A stretch of 64,000 bases of DNA from Balaenoptera acutorostrata. Lineage: Eukaryota > Chordata > Mammalia > Artiodactyla > Balaenopteridae. The notes under the pieces were generated by a model. It had not been told where the DNA came from. It saw only the letters and a list, made by a program, of their open reading frames with translations, and did no database searches. The stretch's first letter is position 1. Each line of letters opens with the position of its first letter. Of this stretch, positions 48,537 to 60,877 are shown piece after piece. Made by a program: the position numbers and the translations under genes. The DNA is taken from positions 62,001-126,000 of the forward strand of contig NW_026645882.1 in the NCBI RefSeq assembly GCF_949987535.1, given 5' to 3'.

Positions 48537-51500
48537 AATTTATTTTTATAATGGGGTTTAGCTGCTTTTCACGGCTGTGTTTATGCCGCTTTACACCCCC
48601 TTGACTCACTTACAGAGAGATATCAATACATAGGTTTGAAGATTCTTACTAGTCAGATACATTCTTGTGCGGTGAATAGGGGGTGTTGAGTCCAGTTCAC
48701 TGAAAAAGGAGTAGGTCTTGTCTCTTACATATTGGGTTTATGGAACGGTATCTGAGCTAATTTGAAACCCTTGTTTTATGCATCATCCCACCTCACCTTT
48801 CCCTTTCAGCAGCCATAGTGTGTTTCCTAAACGTGTGACTCTGTTCTGTTTTGTAATTCAGTTCAAGTGTAGCGGTTTTTACATTCCCTCTAGAAGTGAT
48901 ATCTTATGATAAGTGTCTTTTTCTGTGTGACTTATTTCACTTAGAATCGTCGTACCTAAATCCACTCATCGTGCTGCTACTAGCCTTATGACGTGGATTT
49001 CATGGCTGAGTGATATTCCATTGTACATGAGGACCACAACTTCTTTATCCATTTTTCTCTTTCCTAGGATATTTAAGGTGTAATGAAGTGGGGGTTCTTG
49101 TCAACAGAGCAGCCCTAAACTTTGGGGTGCCTGTGTCTTGCTGATTTTTAGTTTTCCCAATTCATACGCCCATGAGTGGAAGTGCCCTATGCTCTCCAAG
49201 CTGTGTTTTTTAGATGTTTCAGAACACACCGTACACTTCTCCAGAGTGGCTGTTGGCAATTTACATGCCACCCATCAGCGTAGCAAGGCTCCCATTCCTA
49301 CATGGCCGGTCCTGCATTTCTGGTTTGGACACTTTTTTCCGCATGGCCCTTTTGCCCGCTGGGAAGCGACACTTCTTTGGAGCGCTGATTGGCCTTTCCA
49401 GGTTGCTTGGTTGGCCAAAAAGGGCGTATGCGTTTTTTCCTGAATATATTCAGGAAAAAACGCATACGCCCTTTTTGGCCAAGGGCATCATTGTCCACGT
49501 TTTGCCACTTTTCATGTGCTTTCAAGGCGATTCGAATCTACCTCCTGAAATCTGTTTCCTGCAATTCTGCCTTGCTTTCAAAGCCTCTTCGTTGCCTTCC
49601 CTTAATATATTTGTGGACGAGAGGTATCATTTAAAACTCTGCAGGTTTGTGAATTGCAGTGCCCCTGAGCTCCATTTTTCAACTCGCTTTTTTGGGAGCT
49701 GGCCGCAAAAGCGCAGGATTGCTTCAGGCCCTCTTCTGGTTCTGGGGGGCAGGCTGAGCTTGTGCTTAATTCTTCTTCCTGATGGGAAAATAGAGTGACC
49801 TGTGCCTGTCCCAACACCTAGAGCTACTCTCTCATTGGTTCCCCCTCTTCCCGTTCATCCTCAGGACAAATTGCAACCTGTACGGAACAGGAGGTTAAAG
49901 GTGCTGATTCTCCAAGGAGGGAGATGGCTAGTAAATCGGCTGGAATGGCGAACCCGAGCAAAGGAGATGAGAAATGAGGTGCGTTTTAGAAACCTTTCCC
50001 GATCACACGGTGTACCATCTTCTGGGTTTCTCATGCCTGTTTTCGACGTAGGAAGATGCCCTTGAACCTGGAGATTTGGGACCCATGGGATGGGTACCAT
50101 GCACCATGCAGTATTACTTGAAAGGGTCTGCGTTGGCTCACCCAACCTCACCGAACCTCTCAGCCCCAAGAGTGTCCACCCTTATGTCTCAATCAGTTGT
50201 GTGTCTAGATATGGTCAATCCAGGTTGAATCACAGCCCCTGAACGAATTTTGTAAGAAATTCTCTCTCTTTCACTGTCTTTGTTTCACGGGTTTTGAAAA
50301 GTAATTTATTTTTATAATGGGGTTTAGCTGCTTTTCACGGCTGTGTTTATGCCGCTTTACACCCCCTTGACTCACTTACAGAGAGATATCAATACATAGG
50401 TTTGAAGATTCTTACTAGTCAGATATATTCTTGTGCGGTGAATAGGGGGTGTTGAGTCCAGTTAACTGAAAAAGGAGTAGGTCTTGTCTCTTACATATTG
50501 GGTTTATGGAACGGTATCTGAGCTAATTTGAAACCCTTGTTTTATGCATCACCCCACCTCACCTTTCCCTTTCAGCAGCCATAGTGTGTTTCCTAAACGT
50601 GTGACTCTGTTCTGTTTTGTAATTCAGTTCAAGTGTAGCGGTTTTTACATTCCCTCTAGAAGTGATATCTTATGATAAGTGTCTTTTTCTGTGTGACTTA
50701 TTTCACTTAGAATCGTCGTACCTAAATCCACTCATCGTGCTGCTACTAGCCTTATGACGTTGATTTCATGGCTGAGTGATATTCCATTGTACATGAGGAC
50801 CACAACTTCTTTATCCATTTTTCTCTTTCCTAGGATATTTAAGGTGTAATGAAGTGGGGGTTCTTGTCAACAGAGCAGCCCTAAACTTTGGGGTGCCTGT
50901 GTCTTGCTGATTTTTAGTTTTCCCAATTCATACGCCCATGAGTGGAAGTGCCCTATGCTCTCCAAGCTGTGTTTTTTAGATGTTTCAGAACACACCGTAC
51001 ACTTCTCCAGAGTGGCTGTTGGCAATTTACATCCCACCCATCAGCGTAGCAAGGCTCCCATTTCTCCATGGCCGGTCCTGCATTTCTGGTTTGGACACTT
51101 TTTTCCGCATGGCCCTTTTGCCCGCTGGGAAGCGAGACTTCTTTGGAGCGCTGATTGGCCTTTCCAGGTTGCTTGGTTGGCCAAAAAGGGCGTATGCGTT
51201 TTTTCCTGAATATATTCAGGAAAAAACGCATACGCCCTTTTTGGCCAAGGGCATCATTGTCCACGTTTTGCCACTTTTCATGTGCTTTCAAGGCGATTCG
51301 AATCTACCTCCTGAAATCTGTTTCCTGCAATTCTGCCTTGCTTTCAAAGCCTCTTCGTTGCCTTCCCTTAATATATTTGTGGACGAGAGGTATCATTTAA
51401 AACTCTGCAGGTTTGTGAATTGCAGTGCCCCTGAGCTCCATTTTTCAACTCGCTTTTTTGGGAGCTGGCCGCAAAAGCGCAGGATTGCTTCAGGCCCTCT

Positions 51501-51651
51501 TCTGGTTCTGGGGGGCAGGCTGAGCTTGTGCTTAATTCTTCTTCCTGATGGGAAAATAGAGTGACCTGTGCCTGTCCCAACACCTAGAGCTAGTCTCTCA
51601 TTGGCTCCCCCTCTTCCCGTTCATCCTCAGGACAAATTGCAACCTGTACGG
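48127..51651. repeat. Higher-order repeat, 3525-bp dimer in mid-unit phase, second copy
   Basis: The right part of unit 28, unit 29 and the left part of unit 30 repeat the preceding block. Units 27 and 29 share CCTACATGG and TTGTGTGTC, which the related unit 24 lacks, so this duplication post-dates the 5283-bp one. Confidence 0.82.
48537..50302 (-). repeat. Satellite unit 29, 1766 bp, type D
   Basis: Palindrome 49411-49482, perfect. 7-bp duplication at 50097-50110. Near-copy of unit 27. Confidence 0.93.
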
Positions 51652-52061
51652 AACAGGAGGTTAAAGGTGCTGATTCTCCAAGGAGGGAGATGGCTAGTAA
51701 ATCGGCTGGAATGGCAAACCCGAGCAAAGGAGATGAGAAATGAGGTGCGTTTTAGAAACCTTTCCCGATCACACGGTGTACCATCTTCTGGGTTTCTCAT
51801 GCCTGTTTTCGACGTAGGAAGATGCCCTTGAACCTGGAGATTTGGGACCCATGGGATGGGTACCATGCAGTATTACTTGAAAGGGTCTGCGTTGGCTCAC
51901 CCAACCTCACTGAAACTCTCAGCCCCAAGAGTGTCCACCCTTAAGTCTCAATCAGCTGTGGGTCTAGATATGGTCAATCCAGGTTGCATCACAGCCCCTG
52001 AACGAATTTTGTAAGAATTTCTCTCTCTTTCACTGTCTTTGTTTCACGGGTTTTGAAAAGT
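50303..52061 (-). repeat. Satellite unit 30, 1759 bp
   Basis: Palindrome 51177-51248, perfect. The left half matches units 25 and 28. The right half has private TTGGCTCCCC near 51601, ATGGCAAACCC near 51712 and CTCACTGAAAC near 51906. Confidence 0.93.
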
Positions 52062-53827
52062 AATTTATTTTTATAATGGGGTTTAGCTGCTTTACACGGC
52101 TGTGTTTATGCCGCTTTACACCCCCTTGACTCACTTACAGAGAGATATCAATACATAGGTTTGAAGATTCTTACTAGTCAGATATATTCTTGTGCGGTGA
52201 ATAGGGGGTGTTGAGTCCAGTTCACTGAAAAAGGAATAGGTCTTGTCTCTTACATATTGGGTTTATGGAACGGTATCTGAGCTAATTTGAAACCCTTGTT
52301 TTATGCATCACCCCACCTCACCTTTCCCGTTCAGCAGCCATAGTGTGTTTCCTAAACGTGTGACTCTGTTCTGTTTTGCAATCCAGTTCAAGTGTAGCGG
52401 TTTTTACATTCCCTCTAGAAGTGATATCTTATGATAAGTGTCTTTTTCTGTGTGACTTATTTCACTTAGAATCGTCGTACCTAAATCCACTCATCGTGCT
52501 GCTACTAGCCTTATGACGTTGATTTCATGGCTGAGTGATATTCCATTGTACATGAGGACCACAACTTCTTTATCCATTTTTCTCTTTCCTAGGATATTTA
52601 AGGTGTAATGAAGTGGGGGTTCTTGTCAACAGAGCAGCCCTAAACTTTGGGGTGCCTGTGTCTTGCTGATTTTTAGTTTTCCCAATTTATACGCCCATGA
52701 GTGGAAGTGCCCTATGCTCTCCAAGCTGTGTTTTTTAGATGTTTCAGAACACACCGTACACTTCTCCAGAGTGGCTGTTGGCAATTTACATGCCACCCAT
52801 CAGCGTAGCAAGGCTCCCATTCCTCCATGGCCGGTCCTGCATTTCTGGTTTGGACACTTTTTTCCGCATGGCCCTTTTGCCCGCTGGGAAGCGAGACTTC
52901 TTTGGAGCGCTGATTGGCCTTTCCAGGTTGCTTGGTTGGCCAAAAAGGGCGTATGCGTTTTTTCCTGAATATATTCAGGAAAAAACGCATACGCCCTTTT
53001 TGGCCAAGGGCATCATTGTCCACGTTTTGCCGCTTTTCATGTGCTTTCAAGGCGATTCGAATCTACCTCCTGAAATCTGTTTCCTGCAATTCTGCCTTGC
53101 TTTCAAAGCCTCTTCGTTGCCTTCCCTTAATATATTTGTGGACGAGAGGTATCATTTAAAACTCTGCAGGTTTGTGAATTGCAGTGCCCCTGAGCTCCAT
53201 TTTTCAACTCGCTTTTTTGCGAGCTGGCCGCAAAAGCGCAGGATTGCTTCAGGCCCTCTTCTGGTTCTGGGGGGCAGGCTGAGCTTGTGCTTAATTCTTC
53301 TTCCTGATGGGAAAATAGAGTGACCTGTGCCTGTCCCAACACCTAGAGCTACTCTCTCATTGGTTCCCCCTCTTCCCGTTAATCCTCAGGACAAATTGCA
53401 ACCTGTACGGAACAGGAGGTTAAAGGTGCTGATTCTCCAAGGAGGGAGATGGCTAGTAAATCGGCTGGAATGGCGAACCCGAGCAAAGGAGATGAGAAAT
53501 GAGGTGCGTTTTAGAAACCTTTCCCGATCACACGGTGTACCATCTTCTGGGTTTCTCATGCCTGTTTTCGACGTAGGAAGATGCCCTTGAACCTGGAGAT
53601 TTGGGACCCATGGGATGGGTACCATGCACCATGCAGTATTACTTGAAAGGGTCTGCGTTGGCTCACCCAACCTCACCGAACCTCTCAGCCCCAAGAGTGT
53701 CCACCCTTAAGTCTCAATCAGCTGTGGGTCTAGATATGGTCAATCCAGGTTGCATCACAGCCGCTGAACGAATTTTGGAAGAATTTCTCTCTCTTTCACT
53801 GTCTTTGTTTCACGGGTTTTGAAAAGT
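52062..53827 (-). repeat. Satellite unit 31, 1766 bp, type E
   Basis: Palindrome 52936-53007, perfect. Type E: CTTTACACGG, TTGCAATCCAG, ACATGCCACC, CATTCCTCC, TTTTGCGAGC, CGTTAATCC, the 7-bp duplication at 53622-53635, CTTAAGTCTC and TTTTGGAAG. Confidence 0.93.
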
Positions 53828-55586
53828 AATTTATTTTTATAATGGGGTTTAGCTGCTTTACACGGCTGTGTTTATGCCGCTTTACACCCCCTTGACTCAC
53901 TTACAGAGAGATATCAATACATAGGTTTGAAGATTCTTACTAGTCAGATATATTCTTGTGCGGTGAATAGGGGGTGTTGAGTCCAGTTCACTGAAAAAGG
54001 AATAGGTCTTGTCTCTTACATATTGGGTTTATGGAACGGTATCTGAGCTAATTTGAAACCCTTGTTTTATGCATCACCCCACCTCACCTTTCCCGTTCAG
54101 CAGCCATAGTGTGTTTCCTAAACGTGTGACTCTGTTCTGTTTTGCAATCCAGTTCAAGTGTAGCGGTTTTTACATTCCCTCTAGAAGTGATATCTTATGA
54201 TAAGTGTCTTTTTCTGTGTGACTTATTTCACTTAGAATCGTCGTACCTAAATCCACTCATCGTGCTGCTACTAGCCTTATGACGTTGATTTCATGGCTGA
54301 GTGATATTCCATTGTACATGAGGACCACAACTTCTTTATCCATTTTTCTCTTTCCTAGGATATTTAAGGTGTAATGAAGTGGGGGTTCTTGTCAACAGAG
54401 CAGCCCTAAACTTTGGGGTGCCTGTGTCTTGCTGATTTTTAGTTTTCCCAATTTATACGCCCATGAGTGGAAGTGCCCTATGCTCTCCAAGCTGTGTTTT
54501 TTAGATGTTTCAGAACACACCGTACACTTCTCCAGAGTGGCTGTTGGCAATTTACATCCCACCCATCAGCGTAGCAAGGCTCCCATTTCTCCATGGCCGG
54601 TCCTGCATTTCTGGTTTGGACACTTTTTTCCGCATGGCCCTTTTGCCCGCTGGGAAGCGAGACTACTTTGGAGCGCTGATTGGCCTTTCCAGGTTGCTTG
54701 GTTGGCCAAAAAGGGCGTATGCGTTTTTTCCTGAATATATTTAGGAAAAAACGCATACGCCCTTTTTGGCCAAGGGCATCATTGTCCACGTTTTGCCGCT
54801 TTTCATGTGCTTTCAAGGCGATTCGAATCTACCTCCTGAAATCTGTTTCCTGCAATTCTGCCTTGCTTTCAAAGCCTCTTCGTTGCCTTCCCTTAATATA
54901 TTTGTGGACGAGAGGTATCATTTAAAACTCTGCAGGTTTGTGAATTGCAGTGCCCCTGAGCTCCATTTTTCAACTCGCTTTTTTGGGAGCTGGCCGCAAA
55001 AGCGCAGGATTGCTTCAGGCCCTCTTCTGGTTCTGGGGGGCAGGCTGAGCTTGTGCTTAATTCTTCTTCCTGATGGGAAAATAGAGTGACCTGTGCCTGT
55101 CCCAACACCTAGAGCTACTCTCTCATTGGTTCCCCCTCTTCCCGTTCATCCTCAGGACAAATTGCAACCTGTACGGAACAGGAGGTTAAAGGTGCTGATT
55201 CTCCAAGGAGGGAGATGGCTAGTAAATCGGCTGGAATGGCGAACCCGAGCAAAGGAGATGAGAAATGAGGTGCGTTTTAGAAACCTTTCCCGATCACACG
55301 GTGTACCATCTTCTGGGTTTCTCATGCCTGTTTTCGATGTAGGAAGATGCCCTTGAACCTGGAGATTTGGGACCCATGGGATGGGTACCATGCAGTATTA
55401 CTTGAAAGGGTCTGCGTTGGCTCACCCAACCTCACCGAACCTCTCAGCCCCAAGAGTGTCCACCCTTATGTCTCAATCAGCTGTGGGTCTAGATATGGTC
55501 AATCCAGGTTGCATCACAGCCGCTGAACGAATTTTGGAAGAATTTCTCTCTCTTTCACTGTCTTTGTTTCACGGGTTTTGAAAAGT
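53828..55586 (-). repeat. Satellite unit 32, 1759 bp, type F
   Basis: Palindrome 54702-54773 with T at 54742. GAGACTACTTT and TTTTCGATG are shared with unit 35. It starts like units 31 and 34 (CTTTACACGG, TTGCAATCCAG). Confidence 0.93.
54702..54773. repeat. 72-bp palindrome with tip mismatch (unit 32)
   Basis: T replaces C at 54742 (offset 40). The change is shared with unit 35 and creates a TAG stop in the long plus-strand frame. Confidence 0.95.
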
Positions 55587-57352
55587 AATTTATTTTTATA
55601 ATGGGGTTTAGCTGCTTTTCACGGCTGTGTTTATGCCGCTTTACACCCCCTTGACTCACTTACAGAGAGATATCAATACATAGGTTTGAAGATTCTTACT
55701 AGTCAGATATATTCTTGTGCGGTGAATAGGGGGTGTTGAGTCCAGTTCACTGAAAAAGGAATAGGTCTTGTCTCTTACATATTGGGTTTATGGAACGGTA
55801 TCTGAGCTAATTTGAAACCCTTGTTTTATGCATCACCCCACCTCACCTTTCCCGTTCAGCAGCCATAGTGTGTTTCCTAAACGTGTGACTCTGTTCTGTT
55901 TTGTAATTCAGTTCAAGTGTAGCGGTTTTTACATTCCCTCTAGAAGTGATATCTTATGATAAGTGTCTTTTTCTGTGTGACTTATTTCACTTAGAATCGT
56001 CGTACCTAAATCCACTCATCGTGCTGCTACTAGCCTTATGACGTTGATTTCATGGCTGAGTGATATTCCATTGTACATGAGGACCACAACTTCTTTATCC
56101 ATTTTTCTCTTTCCTAGGATATTTAAGGTGTAATGAAGTGGGGGTTCTTGTCAACAGAGCAGCCCTAAAATTTGGGGTGCCTGTGTCTTGCTGATTTTTA
56201 GTTTTCCCAATTTATACGCCCATGAGTGGAAGTGCCCTATGCTCTCCAAGCTGTGTTTTTTAGATGTTTCAGAACACACCGTACACTTCTCCAGAGTGGC
56301 TGTTGGCAATTTACATGCCACCCATCAGCGTAGCAAGGCTCCCATTCCTCCATGGCCGGTCCTGCATTTCTGGTTTGGACACTTTTTTCCGCATGGCCCT
56401 TTTGCCCGCTGGGAAGCGAGACTTCTTTGGAGCGCTGATTGGCCTTTCCAGGTTGCTTGGTTGGCCAAAAAGGGCGTATGCGTTTTTTCCTGAATATATT
56501 CAGGAAAAAACGCATACGCCCTTTTTGGCCAAGGGCATCATTGTCCACGTTTTGCCGCTTTTCATGTGCTTTCAAGGCGATTCGAATCTACCTCCTGAAA
56601 TCTGTTTCCTGCAATTCTGCCTTGCTTTCAAAGCCTCTTCGTTGCCTTCCCTTAATATATTTGTGGACGAGAGGTATCATTTAAAACTCTGCAGGTTTGT
56701 GAATTGCAGTGCCCCTGAGCTCCATTTTTCAACTCGCTTTTTTGCGAGCTGGCCGCAAAAGCGCAGGATTGCTTCAGGCCCTCTTCTGGTTCTGGGGGGC
56801 AGGCTGAGCTTGTGCTTAATTCTTCTTCCTGATGGGAAAATAGAGTGACCTGTGCCTGTCCCAACACCTAGAGCTACTCTCTCATTGGTTCCCCCTCTTC
56901 CCGTTAATCCTCAGGACAAATTGCAACCTGTACGGAACAGGAGGTTAAAGGTGCTGATTCTCCAAGGAGGGAGATGGCTAGTAAATCGGCTGGAATGGCG
57001 AACCCGAGCAAAGGAGATGAGAAATGAGGTGCGTTTTAGAAACCTTTCCCGATCACACGGTGTACCATCTTCTGGGTTTCTCATGCCTGTTTTCGACGTA
57101 GGAAGATGCCCTTGAACCTGGAGATTTGGGACCCATGGGATGGGTACCATGCACCATGCAGTATTACTTGAAAGGGTCTGCGTTGGCTCACCCAACCTCA
57201 CCGAACCTCTCAGCCCCAAGAGTGTCCACCCTTAAGTCTCAATCAGCTGTGGGTCTAGATATGGTCAATCCAGGTTGCATCACAGCCGCTGAACGAATTT
57301 TGGAAGAATTTCTCTCTCTTTCACTGTCTTTGTTTCACGGGTTTTGAAAAGT
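55587..57352 (-). repeat. Satellite unit 33, 1766 bp, type E
   Basis: Palindrome 56461-56532, perfect. 7-bp duplication at 57147-57160. Its left part (CTTTTCACGG, TTGTAATTCAG) differs from unit 31 while its right part matches it. Private CCTAAAATTTGG near 56164. Confidence 0.93.
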
Positions 57353-59118
57353 AATTTATTTTTATAATGGGGTTTAGCTGCTTTACACGGCTGTGTTTAT
57401 GCCGCTTTACACCCCCTTGACTCACTTACAGAGAGATATCAATACATAGGTTTGAAGATTCTTACTAGTCAGATATATTCTTGTGCGGTGAATAGGGGGT
57501 GTTGAGTCCAGTTCACTGAAAAAGGAATAGGTCTTGTCTCTTACATATTGGGTTTATGGAACGGTATCTGAGCTAATTTGAAACCCTTGTTTTATGCATC
57601 ACCCCACCTCACCTTTCCCGTTCAGCAGCCATAGTGTGTTTCCTAAACGTGTGACTCTGTTCTGTTTTGCAATCCAGTTCAAGTGTAGCGGTTTTTACAT
57701 TCCCTCTAGAAGTGATATCTTATGATAAGTGTCTTTTTCTGTGTGACTTATTTCACTTAGAATCGTCGTACCTAAATCCACTCATCGTGCTGCTACTAGC
57801 CTTATGACGTTGATTTCATGGCTGAGTGATATTCCATTGTACATGAGGACCACAACTTCTTTATCCATTTTTCTCTTTCCTAGGATATTTAAGGTGTAAT
57901 GAAGTGGGGGTTCTTGTCAACAGAGCAGCCCTAAACTTTGGGGTGCCTGTGTCTTGCTGATTTTTAGTTTTCCCAATTTATACGCCCATGAGTGGAAGTG
58001 CCCTATGCTCTCCAAGCTGTGTTTTTTAGATGTTTCAGAACACACCGTACACTTCTCCAGAGTGGCTGTTGGCAATTTACATGCCACCCATCAGCGTAGC
58101 AAGGCTCCCATTCCTCCATGGCCGGTCCTGCATTTCTGGTTTGGACACTTTTTTCCGCATGGCCCTTTTGCCCGCTGGGAAGCGAGACTTCTTTGGAGCG
58201 CTGATTGGCCTTTCCAGGTTGCTTGGTTGGCCAAAAAGGGCGTATGCGTTTTTTCCTGAATATATTCAGGAAAAAACGCATACGCCCTTTTTGGCCAAGG
58301 GCATCATTGTCCACGTTTTGCCGCTTTTCATGTGCTTTCAAGGCGATTCGAATCTACCTCCTGAAATCTGTTTCCTGCAATTCTGCCTTGCTTTCAAAGC
58401 CTCTTCGTTGCCTTCCCTTAATATATTTGTGGACGAGAGGTATCATTTAAAACTCTGCAGGTTTGTGAATTGCAGTGCCCCTGAGCTCCATTTTTCAACT
58501 CGCTTTTTTGGGAGCTGGCCGCAAAAGCGCAGGATTGCTTCAGGCCCTCTTCTGGTTCTGGGGGGCAGGCTGAGCTTGTGCTTAATTCTTCTTCCTGATG
58601 GGAAAATAGAGTGACCTGTGCCTGTCCCAACACCTAGAGCTACTCTCTCATTGGTTCCCCCTCTTCCCGTTAATCCTCAGGACAAATTGCAACCTGTACG
58701 GAACAGGAGGTTAAAGGTGCTGATTCTCCAAGGAGGGAGATGGCTAGTAAATCGGCTGGAATGGCGAACCCGAGCAAAGGAGATGAGAAATGAGGTGCGT
58801 TTTAGAAACCTTTCCCGATCACACGGTGTACCATCTTCTGGGTTTCTCATGCCTGTTTTCGACGTAGGAAGATGCCCTTGAACCTGGAGATTTGGGACCC
58901 ATGGGATGGGTACCATGCACCATGCAGTATTACTTGAAAGGGTCTGCGTTGGCTCACCCAACCTCACCGAACCTCTCAGCCCCAAGAGTGTCCACCCTTA
59001 AGTCTCAATCAGCTGTGGGTCTAGATATGGTCAATCCAGGTTGCATCACAGCCGCTGAACGAATTTTGGAAGAATTTCTCTCTCTTTCACTGTCTTTGTT
59101 TCACGGGTTTTGAAAAGT
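57353..59118 (-). repeat. Satellite unit 34, 1766 bp, type E
   Basis: Palindrome 58227-58298, perfect. 7-bp duplication at 58913-58926. Like unit 31 but with the common TTTTGGGAGC. Confidence 0.93.
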
Positions 59119-60877
59119 AATTTATTTTTATAATGGGGTTTAGCTGCTTTTCACGGCTGTGTTTATGCCGCTTTACACCCCCTTGACTCACTTACAGAGA
59201 GATATCAATACATAGTTTTGAAGATTCTTACTAGTCAGATATATTCTTGTGCGGTGAATAGGGGGTGTTGAGTCCAGTTCACTGAAAAAGGAATAGGTCT
59301 TGTCTCTTACATATTGGGTTTATGGAACGGTATCTGAGCTAATTTGAAACCCTTGTTTTATGCATCACCCCACCTCACCTTTCCCGTTCAGCAGCCATAG
59401 TGTGTTTCCTAAACGTGTGACTCTGTTCTGTTTTGTAATTCAGTTCAAGTGTAGCGGTTTTTACATTCCCTCTAGAAGTGATATCTTATGATAAGTGTCT
59501 TTTTCTGTGTGACTTATTTCACTTAGAATCGTCGTACCTAAATCCACTCATCGTGCTGCTACTAGCCTTATGACGTTGATTTCATGGCTGAGTGATATTC
59601 CATTGTACATGAGGACCACAACTTCTTTATCCATTTTTCTCTTTCCTAGGATATTTAAGGTGTAATGAAGTGGGGGTTCTTGTCAACAGAGCAGCCCTAA
59701 ACTTTGGGGTGCCTGTGTCTTGCTGATTTTTAGTTTTCCCAATTTATACGCCCATGAGTGGAAGTGCCCTATGCTCTCCAAGCTGTGTTTTTTAGATGTT
59801 TCAGAACACACCGTACACTTCTCCAGAGTGGCTGTTGGCAATTTACATCCCACCCATCAGCGTAGCAAGGCTCCCATTTCTCCATGGCCGGTCCTGCATT
59901 TCTGGTTTGGACACTTTTTTCCGCATGGCCCTTTTGCCCGCTGGGAAGCGAGACTACTTTGGAGCGCTGATTGGCCTTTCCAGGTTGCTTGGTTGGCCAA
60001 AAAGGGCGTATGCGTTTTTTCCTGAATATATTTAGGAAAAAACGCATACGCCCTTTTTGGCCAAGGGCATCATTGTCCACGTTTTGCCGCTTTTCATGTG
60101 CTTTCAAGGCGATTCGAATCTACCTCCTGAAATCTGTTTCCTGCAATTCTGCCTTGCTTTCAAAGCCTCTTCGTTGCCTTCCCTTAATATATTTGTGGAC
60201 GAGAGGTATCATTTAAAACTCTGCAGGTTTGTGAATTGCAGTGCCCCTGAGCTCCATTTTTCAACTCGCTTTTTTGGGAGCTGGCCGCAAAAGCGCAGGA
60301 TTGCTTCAGGCCCTCTTCTGGTTCTGGGGGGCAGGCTGAGCTTGTGCTTAATTCTTCTTCCTGATGGGAAAATAGAGTGACCTGTGCCTGTCCCAACACC
60401 TAGAGCTAGTCTCTCATTGGTTCCCCCTCTTCCCGTTCATCCTCAGGACAAATTGCAACCTGTACGGAACAGGAGGTTAAAGGTGCTGATTCTCCAAGGA
60501 GGGAGATGGCTAGTAAATCGGCTGGAATGGCGAACCCGAGCAAAGGAGATGAGAAATGAGGTGCGTTTTAGAAACCTTTCCCGATCACACGGTGTACCAT
60601 CTTCTGGGTTTCTCATGCCTGTTTTCGATGTAGGAAGATGCCCTTGAACCTGGAGATTTGGGACCCATGGGATGGGTACCATGCAGTATTACTTGAAAGG
60701 GTCTGCGTTGGCTCACCCAACCTCACCGAACCTCTCAGCCCCAAGAGTGTCCACCCTTATGTCTCAATCAGCTGTGGGTCTAGATATGGTCAATCCAGGT
60801 TGCATCACAGCCGCTGAACGAATTTTGGAAGAATTTCTCTCTCTTTCACTGTCTTTGTTTCACGGGTTTTGAAAAGT
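59119..60877 (-). repeat. Satellite unit 35, 1759 bp, type F
   Basis: Palindrome 59993-60064 with T at 60033. Partner of unit 32 at 5291 bp. Private CATAGTTTTGAAG near 59211. Confidence 0.93.
59993..60064. repeat. 72-bp palindrome with tip mismatch (unit 35)
   Basis: T at 60033 is the same change as in unit 32, which lies 5291 bp upstream. Confidence 0.95.
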
